29,075 nucleotides of DNA. Origin: a virus. The position numbers and the translations under genes are program-made. Where the stretch lies: IMG/VR virus record IMGVR_UViG_3300044491_001697, positions 1 through 29,075 of that record, one strand, 5' to 3'. Shown here piece after piece: positions 20,191-27,405 of the stretch; the first letter of the stretch is position 1; each line of letters opens with the position of its first letter. Under the pieces are notes generated by a model that saw only the letters and a program-made list of their open reading frames with translations, had not been told where the DNA came from and did no database searches.

Positions 20191-20916
20191 CTAACTTATG
20201 TTGTATTTTTCTTTTATTGAATTCCATGTTTTTATCACAGGCTCAGGTGGTTCTGTAAACATTGTCATTGTGTCCCATTGCTGTCTTGGATTGATATCTT
20301 TGACAGCAGGAAACTTGTCTTTATCGGTTAACTTTGCCAATAACTCTTGTTCATAGCAGAGTTTAGGTTGTTCAAGTGCTTGAACTAAACTTGTTCTAAA
20401 GTTTTTATAATCAAAAAATTCATACAAATAAGTTAGTCTATCACTTAATCTATCTTGTGCTTTACTTTTTATAGGCACAGCCATTTCAAAATCTATAAGG
20501 CTTATTGTATTGTTTTGTATACAAAAATTACTTAGTGGAAATTTTGTGTAATCTTTTACACCACTTTTTGGATCCATACCAGGATAAAAATACATTATTT
20601 TTTGTTCTTCTAGAGCATCTGCTATTGCATGTACTTGTGGAATATATTTTTCTAAGTTGTGTTCATGCCATGTGTGAAACAAACTTTCGCCTACATAATT
20701 TATATGTATAGAAAGATCTTGTTCATCTTTGCCTAGCAGTTGAGGAAAGTTTGGTTTATGTTTTAAACGTTCCAAGCATTGTATTTCTCTTAACCAACAG
20801 TCATATAAACTTCCACGTGCTGGTTTCACAGTTTTTTTATTTCTAGCACTGTAACATTTTACAACATCATTGTTAGAAATAAAACACCAACTGGCTTTTC
20901 CCATTGCATATTTCAT
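20191..20916 (-). CDS. small kinase-fold phosphotransferase
   Basis: 241 residues. VVKCYSAR holds the probable ATP lysine, LREIQCLERLKHKPNFPQLL is the helix C and strand 4 region, INYVGESL the hinge, and LSNFCIQNNTISLIDFEMAV carries N130 and the metal-binding D147 (IDFE in place of DFG). No clear HxD catalytic loop is visible, but the order fits lipopolysaccharide kinase or choline-kinase-like folds. It likely phosphorylates a glycan or its precursor. It is distinct from the larger kinase-fold gene at 11743. TAATG coupling to the oxygenase gene. Confidence 0.7.
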   Translation of the reverse strand: MKYAMGKASWCFISNNDVVKCYSARNKKTVKPARGSLYDCWLREIQCLERLKHKPNFPQLLGKDEQDLSIHINYVGESLFHTWHEHNLEKYIPQVHAIADALEEQKIMYFYPGMDPKSGVKDYTKFPLSNFCIQNNTISLIDFEMAVPIKSKAQDRLSDRLTYLYEFFDYKNFRTSLVQALEQPKLCYEQELLAKLTDKDKFPAVKDINPRQQWDTMTMFTEPPEPVIKTWNSIKEKYNIS

Positions 20917-21686
20917 TATGATTTAATTTCTTTTACTTTCCACATTTTACCATTGCCGTTAAATTCGCCAATGATATTGATACTGCGTCTACGTTCTGTA
21001 GGGTTTATTCTTGGTGTCACACTGTGTATACTGCCCATAACATTTAGAAACATACAGAAACTGTTTTGTTTGTATGGTACCTCACGTACTGCCTCATGTA
21101 GACTGTTGTCTACTTGTCTACCAAGTGTTTTATTGACTTCATTGATTACACCAGTTTGTTTGTGTATTGTAAAGTTTCCTCCTTGTGCAGTATCCTCTGG
21201 TTTACGCATGTATAACAGTCCTGCGTATATTTCTACAGGATTATCCACATGTGGTGTACGACTTGTTCCTGATTGATCAACAGGTTCATGAACTACAAAT
21301 TGACAATCAGTCACATACTGTCCACTGTTATCAACATCACGTACTGTGATGTTATCTGCTTCTAGCAAGTGTTTGTATTGTGTATAGTTGCTTTCAATTA
21401 CTGGTGCAAACAGTTTGATACATGCTTTAAAATATTCTGGACTTGTATGATATGCAAAAAAGTCTTGCCAAATAGGAGGAAGCACTTCTGGTTCATGTGC
21501 TTGTTTGCTTTTAAATCTATATGTTATTCCACCATCATGTGGTGTTGTACCTGTAACAATATCTTCGGGAAAAGTATCGGCAAGTTCATTGTATATAGAT
21601 TCAGGTAATGCTTCATCAACACATACATACGGATAAGGATCCGTTATTACTTCTTTAATATTTTGTAGTACACTAATTTTTTCCAT
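20916..21686 (-). CDS. 2-oxoglutarate/Fe(II)-dependent oxygenase
   Basis: 256 residues. RTPHVDNPVEIYAGLLYMR gives the H146-x-D148 iron ligands, GGNFTIHK the core strand, and FLNVMGSIHSVTPR the distal H221. ERRRSINIIGEF supplies the arginine that binds 2-oxoglutarate. This is a double-stranded beta-helix dioxygenase of the prolyl-hydroxylase-like type frequent in marine T4-like phages. It hydroxylates an unknown target, a glycan or protein by context. GGAG precedes the ATG, 3 bp after the GT gene stop. Confidence 0.9.
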   Translation of the reverse strand: MEKISVLQNIKEVITDPYPYVCVDEALPESIYNELADTFPEDIVTGTTPHDGGITYRFKSKQAHEPEVLPPIWQDFFAYHTSPEYFKACIKLFAPVIESNYTQYKHLLEADNITVRDVDNSGQYVTDCQFVVHEPVDQSGTSRTPHVDNPVEIYAGLLYMRKPEDTAQGGNFTIHKQTGVINEVNKTLGRQVDNSLHEAVREVPYKQNSFCMFLNVMGSIHSVTPRINPTERRRSINIIGEFNGNGKMWKVKEIKS

Positions 21687-21689
21687 ATA

Positions 21690-22592
21690 CTATGATCTCC
21701 ATTTTTTTGTTTCAAGTCCTGTTGAAATTTGCTGTCGCTCAGCATCATATTCATGAGGATTTTTTAATTTTTCTTGTTTTATCTGTGCTTTAGTAACATG
21801 CCTTACATCTTGCCACCATTCACCTTTTGCAAAATGTGAGGCTCCTTGGAGATCACCTGCTAGACTTTTGCCTACTTCTTTTCTAAATCCTTTTAGGTGG
21901 TCCATATATTTTCCTAACACACTGTTTATAAAAATATGTCCGCCGGCACTATCACTACCAAGATCATTAAATTCTACACCTTTTTCTTTTTGTTCTGCAA
22001 CTAGTTCACCAAAGATATAACTGTCATGATATTCTTTGTGATTGAATATATCATCACTTTCATAAATCCATCGCCATCTATTCATAAAACTTTCGAAAGC
22101 ATGATGTTTGGTATTAAACATCATCCAACCACACTCGGGCCATGTCTTGCGTCCTAGGTATGTGGCCAATTGATTATCATTTGGTGCTATACTTTGTAAA
22201 AAGTCTTCTGGTATTTTTGTGTGTGTTCTTACATCACCGTCACACCAAATAAATACATCACTATCACAAGTTTTGGCAAAGTGCCAAAGTGCAAAAACTT
22301 TATTTGCAAATCTGCTGGCATCCCACAAAAAACTTTTCTTGGACATATCTTTGTTGTGCCCGTGTGCATGTGGATTGTCTTTGTGTTTTTCCTGCCAACT
22401 TTTTAAATCTGGAAGTGTACTTCTTTGATCTAATATTTTTATATCGCTGGGTGCTTCTGGTGTGTGATCTTCTGCATATATTGTTAATGGCACTGACTTT
22501 GGCCAATAATTAATATATCCTTCTATAAAATGCTTTCCATATTTTTTGTACCCTGTTGGGTGCCAGGATGTGAATACTGCTAACTTTTTCAT
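21690..22592 (-). CDS. GT-A glycosyltransferase
   Basis: 300 residues, first gene of the 16-gene run; ATG behind AGGA. KKLAVFTSWHPTGYKKYGKH gives the first nucleotide-binding strand. RFANKVFALWHFAKTCDSDV leads to the DxD at 118-120 (FIWCDGDVRTHTKIP). WPECGWMMFNTKHH is the acceptor-side motif, and the later FNDLGSDSAGGHIFINSVLG provides the C-terminal His region. The C-terminal 60 residues are basic and helical, possibly for membrane association. Late-like CATAAATA lies upstream. Confidence 0.85.
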   Translation of the reverse strand: MKKLAVFTSWHPTGYKKYGKHFIEGYINYWPKSVPLTIYAEDHTPEAPSDIKILDQRSTLPDLKSWQEKHKDNPHAHGHNKDMSKKSFLWDASRFANKVFALWHFAKTCDSDVFIWCDGDVRTHTKIPEDFLQSIAPNDNQLATYLGRKTWPECGWMMFNTKHHAFESFMNRWRWIYESDDIFNHKEYHDSYIFGELVAEQKEKGVEFNDLGSDSAGGHIFINSVLGKYMDHLKGFRKEVGKSLAGDLQGASHFAKGEWWQDVRHVTKAQIKQEKLKNPHEYDAERQQISTGLETKKWRS

Positions 22593-22605
22593 TGAATTCC
22601 TCGTA

Positions 22606-22638
22606 CTAAATAATAATATACGTATATAACTATTTATG
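22606..22638. promoter_or_regulatory. Divergent late-like promoter region with near-palindromic core
   Basis: CTAAATAA on the plus strand (22606-22613) and CATAAATA on the minus strand (22638-22631) face opposite ways around the perfect palindrome ATATACGTATAT (22615-22626). They could serve the genes at 22663 (+) and 22592 (-). Copy 2 of the 25-bp element (22608-22632) covers the core. Confidence 0.5.
22608..22632 (+). repeat. 25-bp element, copy 2
   Basis: Differs from the minus-strand sequence at 4805-4829 at two positions only (T/A and G/C). Here it reads toward the KpsC-like gene at 22663. Confidence 0.6.
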
Positions 22639-22662
22639 TATTTTTATGTTGGATAAAAAATT

Positions 22663-23517
22663 ATGAAAATATCACACTTTCCAAACAACTTACCAGGCAA
22701 TGCAGATCTAGTTTATCCAAAATTACTAGATGCAATCAAACAAACTGACACTTTAGTAGAGGGAGACAGTGATGCTGATGCGGCACTTATATGGAGTGTG
22801 CTTTGGTTTGGAAGGATGTCTGGTAACAAAAGAGTATGGGATGATTATAGAGCAAAAGGCAAACCTGTTATTGTAATTGAAGTAGGAGGACTACACAGAA
22901 ACGAGACATGGAAATTAGGTATCAATGGAATAAACAGAGATGCAGATTTTGCCTTGGAAGATTACATGCCAGATGACCGAATAACAAAACTTGGACTAAT
23001 GGCTCAGCCTTGGAAACAAGATGGCGAGTATGTGCTAATATGTGGACAACACGGACACAGTCAACAATGGATAGATATGCCTGACATGGATACATATTAC
23101 AAAAAAACAATACTTGCAGTTCGTAAAGTTACTGATAAACCTATTGTAGTTCGCAGTCATCCAAGATTTAGAGAAGGATTGCATTGGACATGTGATATGA
23201 ATTGGTATAAAAATCAAGGTGTAACTTGGAACATACCCAAACATATACAACAAACCTATGATAGTTTTGATCTAGAACATATGCTAAAACACACCTACTT
23301 CACTGTTAGTCATAGCAGTAATGCTGGATTAAACAGTGTAATAAATGGTGTGCCGGCAGTTGTCAGTGAATCTAGTCTTGCATACGAAGTAGGAAGTAAA
23401 ATAGACAAATGGCTTAGTAAACCTGATAGAAACAACTGGTTAAGACGTATAAGTTATGTTGAATGGTTTGCTGATGAAATAGATGTGCAATGGCGTAGAA
23501 TTAGAGCAAAACTTTAA
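22663..23517 (+). CDS. KpsC/KpsS-like capsule-type glycosyltransferase, paralogue C
   Basis: 284 residues, ATG 22663 with GGAT in front. KPVIVIEVGGLHRNETWKLG followed by INGINRDADF, YVLICGQHGHSQQW, KPIVVRSHPRF and TVSHSSNAGLNSVINGVPAV then VSESS make up the same series as paralogues A and B, and the last is the clearest S-H-S-S-N...G-x-P capsule-synthesis motif. It stands alone on the plus strand, divergent from the 16-gene run, and overlaps the convergent methyltransferase gene by 4 bp. Confidence 0.8.
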   Translation: MKISHFPNNLPGNADLVYPKLLDAIKQTDTLVEGDSDADAALIWSVLWFGRMSGNKRVWDDYRAKGKPVIVIEVGGLHRNETWKLGINGINRDADFALEDYMPDDRITKLGLMAQPWKQDGEYVLICGQHGHSQQWIDMPDMDTYYKKTILAVRKVTDKPIVVRSHPRFREGLHWTCDMNWYKNQGVTWNIPKHIQQTYDSFDLEHMLKHTYFTVSHSSNAGLNSVINGVPAVVSESSLAYEVGSKIDKWLSKPDRNNWLRRISYVEWFADEIDVQWRRIRAKL

Positions 23518-24278
23518 TGCCAGGTAAAGTCTTGTACATTTCCATCTATCCATTTTGTTACTAAACCTTGATTAGTCAAATAGCCTTTTTTCATAATTAT
23601 GCTGGTCATATTTTCATTAAAGATATCTTTTTCTACTAGATCATACCATGTAGTAGTGTAATCAAAAGGATTTGTATTTTTGTAAGTTAAAACTTCTATT
23701 GCATCTTCGTTGGGAGGTTTATTAAAGTATGCATCTTTACAATCAAAACCATTTAGAGCAATATAGTATATAATTTGTGTAAGAGTAAATGTATTTAAAA
23801 ATTTTGCTGGTGTATAATTTTCAAATTTATTGTATGCATTATTAACTGTCATCGGAACACACAAATACAACATACCATTCTTATTCATTATATTATTGAT
23901 GTTACCTAAAACTTGTATAGGAGAATGTGCATATTGTAAACTGCCGTGACACCAAGCCACATCAAATTTCTTTTTACCAAAAGGAAAAGGACCACTGTTA
24001 AAGTCATGTCCTGTAAAATCTAAATTACGAGGAATTGGTTCCTCCATATAATTTTGTAAATCTACAGCAGTGCATTTAATGTTTAAAGGTTTGCCAGGAG
24101 TGCCATCTTCTTTAGGTACATCTCGCATGTCTGCCCAAAACTTAGCATCTAATCCTTTGCCTGCACCTATGTCAACTAGATTTTTTACACTACGTTTAAA
24201 GTCGTCAAAATTATCTAAAATTTGCAGTGTTCGAAGACTGTGTGCATGACTTATTGTGTAATCTTCCCAATTAGTCAT
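23514..24278 (-). CDS. SAM-dependent methyltransferase
   Basis: 254 residues. Motif I is NLVDIGAGKGLDAKFW (33-48), the strand-two acid is CTAVDLQNY, and FDVAWCHGSLQYAHSPIQVL with MNKNGMLYLCVP gives motifs IV-V, as in Methyltransf_11 enzymes. The substrate is unknown. It is the last gene of the run that starts with gp32 and is coupled by an 8-bp overlap to the conserved helical protein. Confidence 0.85.
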   Translation of the reverse strand: MTNWEDYTISHAHSLRTLQILDNFDDFKRSVKNLVDIGAGKGLDAKFWADMRDVPKEDGTPGKPLNIKCTAVDLQNYMEEPIPRNLDFTGHDFNSGPFPFGKKKFDVAWCHGSLQYAHSPIQVLGNINNIMNKNGMLYLCVPMTVNNAYNKFENYTPAKFLNTFTLTQIIYYIALNGFDCKDAYFNKPPNEDAIEVLTYKNTNPFDYTTTWYDLVEKDIFNENMTSIIMKKGYLTNQGLVTKWIDGNVQDFTWH

Positions 24279-24735
24279 CTATTCTAATATCCTCCATACC
24301 TGCAGTTCTCAATCTTACAATATGTCCCATTTGCCATTGTTTTGAATCAAGACCTTTCATAATACCTAACCATTTGTTTCTAAGCAATGCAACTTCGTTA
24401 ATGATAGTTTCGAAGTCAATTACTTCATCTTCACCATCAACATATTTCTCAGCATCTCTACTTGTAAGTGCTCTTTGATATCCCTCCAAATATTTTTGGA
24501 AGTGTTTGCGTCTTGTTTTTCTCAACTGTATATTTAAAAAATTAAGTACTGCTTCAATTTCTTGTAATTGATTAAATCTGCGTTCAGTAATACCAGGTAG
24601 TGCAGAAATATTTTTCTCAAGTATTCCTTTTACTGAACATTCTATTCGTGCATTTTGTAATTCAATTTCGTAGTAACTGATAAATGCAGGAATATTAGAT
24701 AAATCTTGAGTTACTTTTCCGTACCATTGTGCCAT
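24271..24735 (-). CDS. conserved helical protein of marine T4-like phages
   Basis: 154 residues, nearly all helical, e.g. SALPGITERRFNQLQEIEAV then LNFLNIQLRKTRRKHFQKYL and EGYQRALTSRDAEKYVDGED. I recall a close cyanophage counterpart with the same 'YQRALTSRDxEKYVDGE' and 'LLRNKxLGIxKGL' stretches, near the recombination genes. Its function is not established; size and location would fit a recombination or helicase-loading accessory (UvsY-like), but no sequence similarity to T4 UvsY is evident. It sits between the radical SAM and methyltransferase genes, overlapping both. Confidence 0.75.
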   Translation of the reverse strand: MAQWYGKVTQDLSNIPAFISYYEIELQNARIECSVKGILEKNISALPGITERRFNQLQEIEAVLNFLNIQLRKTRRKHFQKYLEGYQRALTSRDAEKYVDGEDEVIDFETIINEVALLRNKWLGIMKGLDSKQWQMGHIVRLRTAGMEDIRIDD

Positions 24736-26000
24736 TATTTTATTTTACTTTCATCTACTAATTTTGTCAACCATGGAAATGTTTTCCGCCAATTTAGGTT
24801 TCTACGTCTATCTATTTCATCTAACAACACACCTAGTTTTTTTATTTCTTTGTAATCTCTAGATTGATTGTTGTATTTTCTTTGTAGTCCTTGCATGTAA
24901 CCAAGCATCTGTTGATTTTGCCAATCTTCATCATAGGCTTCCATTTCTTTGTAAATTTTGTCAAAATCTTTATCAAAAAATCCTTTACCAAATATACCAG
25001 GACGCAAACAACTATGACTAAACACAACTTCGCCAAAACTGTGTGCTATAGGTCGTTTGTATTTCTTTCTCAGTCTTGCTACATATTTTATTACATCTGG
25101 TGCAGTTTTAATTGTAAGTCCTGTATGTGTTTGATTAAAGTTTAAGTATATCCAACGTTGGCTAGCCAAGTATTCAAAGTTTTCCTTAAATTGTTTTAAG
25201 TTGATGCCATATCTTACATATTCTTGAGGTTTACCAAAGCAATCAATACTAGCCATTACATCTAATCTTTTGATTTTTTTAGTTGCAATTAAATTTTTTA
25301 TCTGTTCTATTTGTGTAACAAACTTATTGTGTGCAACTGTTAGGTTAGATACTATGGTAAATTCTAATTGTGGACTGGGATGATTTTCAAAAAATTTCAA
25401 CAGCCTATTGAACTGTGCTTGATAAAATGGTTCACCACCTAAAAAATGAAACTGTTTTAGAGTAGAATGATTTTTTGCTAACCAATCAAAAAACTTGTCT
25501 GTTATTTCACCTAGTTTGTCAACTTTTGTTGCAAAGTTATCTAGTACAACATCATCTTTTTCGAATCTTCCAAATCGCCTATTTTCTGCTTGTATCTTAC
25601 TGCTAAATCCGTCCCAACAATACAAGCAACTTAAATTACATGTGTTGTCAAAGTAAACTTCAACAATAGTTGGATTTACCGTTGTGGCAGTAGGATCTTT
25701 GTCCAGTTCTAAAGGATATTGATTGGGTATACTAGATTGATACATTCTATCACTAGTACCACCTGCATCTTCTATGTGTTTGCAGTACTCACACCCACGT
25801 CCTGGCCATTCACCAGAAAGCATTTTCTTTCTATCATTAATTTTATTTTCAGTGTTATGAAAATTATCAAAATCATCAACAGAAAGGAAATCTTTTTCTA
25901 TTCTATGGCAACTACTGGTGCTACCTTCATATAGTCTGATTGTGCTCCATGCCCATTTGAGTTGACATGCAGGTTTGGTTTTTATCGGAAAGTAATTCAA
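24735..26000 (-). CDS. Twitch-domain radical SAM enzyme 2
   Basis: 421 residues from a TTG at 26000; no ATG precedes the conserved cysteines and the ribosome site is weak. The core CNLSCLYC (C121, C125, C128) and FHFLGGEPFYQ (about 185-195) mark a radical SAM enzyme. Upstream cysteines C12, C31, C70 and C73 (GRGCEYCKHIEDAG) repeat the pattern of enzyme 1 and probably bind an auxiliary cluster. It is inserted between core phage genes: the small acidic gene after uvsX and the conserved helical gene. TAATG coupling downstream. Reaction unknown. Confidence 0.88.
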   Translation of the reverse strand: MNYFPIKTKPACQLKWAWSTIRLYEGSTSSCHRIEKDFLSVDDFDNFHNTENKINDRKKMLSGEWPGRGCEYCKHIEDAGGTSDRMYQSSIPNQYPLELDKDPTATTVNPTIVEVYFDNTCNLSCLYCWDGFSSKIQAENRRFGRFEKDDVVLDNFATKVDKLGEITDKFFDWLAKNHSTLKQFHFLGGEPFYQAQFNRLLKFFENHPSPQLEFTIVSNLTVAHNKFVTQIEQIKNLIATKKIKRLDVMASIDCFGKPQEYVRYGINLKQFKENFEYLASQRWIYLNFNQTHTGLTIKTAPDVIKYVARLRKKYKRPIAHSFGEVVFSHSCLRPGIFGKGFFDKDFDKIYKEMEAYDEDWQNQQMLGYMQGLQRKYNNQSRDYKEIKKLGVLLDEIDRRRNLNWRKTFPWLTKLVDESKIK

Positions 26001-26003
26001 CTT

Positions 26004-26231
26004 TTACCATTCTTCATCTTCAAATTCATCTGCAAGTTCATCCTCACCTAGTATATCTTCAATGGCTTCACGAAGATATGTATCAACACCTGCTAATTGT
26101 TTCAGTTGTTCTTCATCTAAGACTTCTTGTAAGTCATCAACTAGATGTTGAACGGCTTGGTTTCTATCTTTACTAGGAATATACTCTTTTAAAATTTTAT
26201 ATGATGATTCTAAAACTTCAAGGTCAATCAT
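26004..26231 (-). CDS. small acidic protein following uvsX
   Basis: 75 residues, starting inside the uvsX stop (ATGA, 4-bp overlap). The sequence MIDLEVLESSYKILKEYIPS followed by KDRNQAVQHLVDDLQEVLDE is helical, and the tail EDELADEFEDEEW is strongly acidic. I recall similar small proteins right after uvsX in marine T4-like phages. It may bind UvsX or mimic DNA; neither is shown. Confidence 0.75.
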   Translation of the reverse strand: MIDLEVLESSYKILKEYIPSKDRNQAVQHLVDDLQEVLDEEQLKQLAGVDTYLREAIEDILGEDELADEFEDEEW

Positions 26232-27352
26232 AGTTCATTTCTTTCTTTTAGTTGTTCTTCTGTACCTTTAACATATAACTCCTCTGGAGTCATTTCATCT
26301 AATGTTTTTTCTTCAGGTTTGGGCTCATCATTACTTATAAGATCTGTTTGATTTTGCTCCATCATAATTACTTCTAGTTTATCACTGGTCCATGCTTTTC
26401 TGTACTCTAACATTTCTGTGCCATCTTTTTTAGTGTACTTTAACCTGTTGCCCTGTTTTACAAGTAATCCTTTTTTCTCAAATAAATCTATAAGTCCGCT
26501 TGTGGCACTCATGCCAGTTGCATACGGAATCTCTACTTGTACACCTTCAAACGGTTTTGCATAACGTGTTTTCATAACTTTACATGCCGCTCTAATACCA
26601 TGTACATCACTGGTTTTGTTTCCATCAGCATCTGTTTTAAGTTTAAGTTTTCTCATAGCAATAACAATACTAGAAGCATATATAAATCCTTGTCCGCCAC
26701 TAATCTTATCATCTGGATCAAACATATCCTGCGATGCATAAGTGTGGTTAGTACATACCATTCCTACATTATAACTACCAATCATGTTTACTGTATTACG
26801 TACAAGTGAAGTAAGTGCCTTAGGCTTTCTACCCATATCACCCTTCATATCGCCTCTATCAAACTGGTCAACATCTGTTGGTGTTAACAACATACCCAAA
26901 CTGTCTATTACAAACAACACTTTAGGTCTGTCTTCTTCTGCCATTGCTTTGTAATCTTTCATAAATGTGCTGATAGTTTTTGCTACATCATCAATCATAC
27001 TCATGCTTAGTTTTAGCAGTTTGCTTTCATCTGTGTCTACACCAAGTGCATGTAACCATGCCTCATCTAGTGCATTTTCACTATCTACCAATACAACAAA
27101 TATACCTTGCTCTTGTGCATTTCTTACAATGTTTGCACTTGCAAAATAACTCTTTCCAGCACCACTTTCACCAGCAAAAACTGTAACCTTTCCCATTGGT
27201 ACACCTTTATAAAAGTCACCTGAGATAAGATAGTTTAATGCATAGTTACCTGTGCTTACCCAATCTGTTGGATCATGGAATCCAACACTTAGTCCATCAA
27301 TACTTTTTGTTATGTCTTTTCTAAATTTACTCACATCAAATGGTTTTGCCAT
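26228..27352 (-). CDS. uvsX: UvsX RecA-like recombinase
   Basis: 374 residues, close to T4 UvsX (391). Walker A is GESGAGKS (61-68), Walker B is VLFVIDSLGML, and the L1/L2 region follows (RKPKALTSLVRNTVNMIG, then TNHTYASQ...DKISGGQGFIYASS). The acidic C-terminal tail (DEPKPEEKTLDEMTPEELY) is typical of the phage family. It forms filaments on single-stranded DNA and drives strand exchange for recombination-dependent replication. The ribosome site is AAGGAG. It lies directly downstream of gp32, separated by a 10-bp-stem hairpin. Confidence 0.97.
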   Translation of the reverse strand: MAKPFDVSKFRKDITKSIDGLSVGFHDPTDWVSTGNYALNYLISGDFYKGVPMGKVTVFAGESGAGKSYFASANIVRNAQEQGIFVVLVDSENALDEAWLHALGVDTDESKLLKLSMSMIDDVAKTISTFMKDYKAMAEEDRPKVLFVIDSLGMLLTPTDVDQFDRGDMKGDMGRKPKALTSLVRNTVNMIGSYNVGMVCTNHTYASQDMFDPDDKISGGQGFIYASSIVIAMRKLKLKTDADGNKTSDVHGIRAACKVMKTRYAKPFEGVQVEIPYATGMSATSGLIDLFEKKGLLVKQGNRLKYTKKDGTEMLEYRKAWTSDKLEVIMMEQNQTDLISNDEPKPEEKTLDEMTPEELYVKGTEEQLKERNEL

Positions 27353-27371
27353 ACTACACTCCTTGTTAGTA

Positions 27372-27396
27372 ATAGGGAGGGATTGACCCTCCCTAT
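27372..27396. terminator. Perfect hairpin between gp32 and uvsX
   Basis: ATAGGGAGGG-ATTGA-CCCTCCCTAT, 10-bp stem. The T-run follows on the plus strand (27397-27407), not on the transcribed minus strand, where the hairpin is followed by TACTAAC. For the gp32-uvsX transcript it is more likely a stability or processing element than a full terminator. Confidence 0.6.
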
Positions 27397-27405
27397 ATTA
27401 TTTTT

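Noticed and set aside
24271-24735. UvsY assignment
   Set aside because: Size, helicity and location fit, but I see no sequence similarity to T4 UvsY; left as a conserved protein of unknown function.
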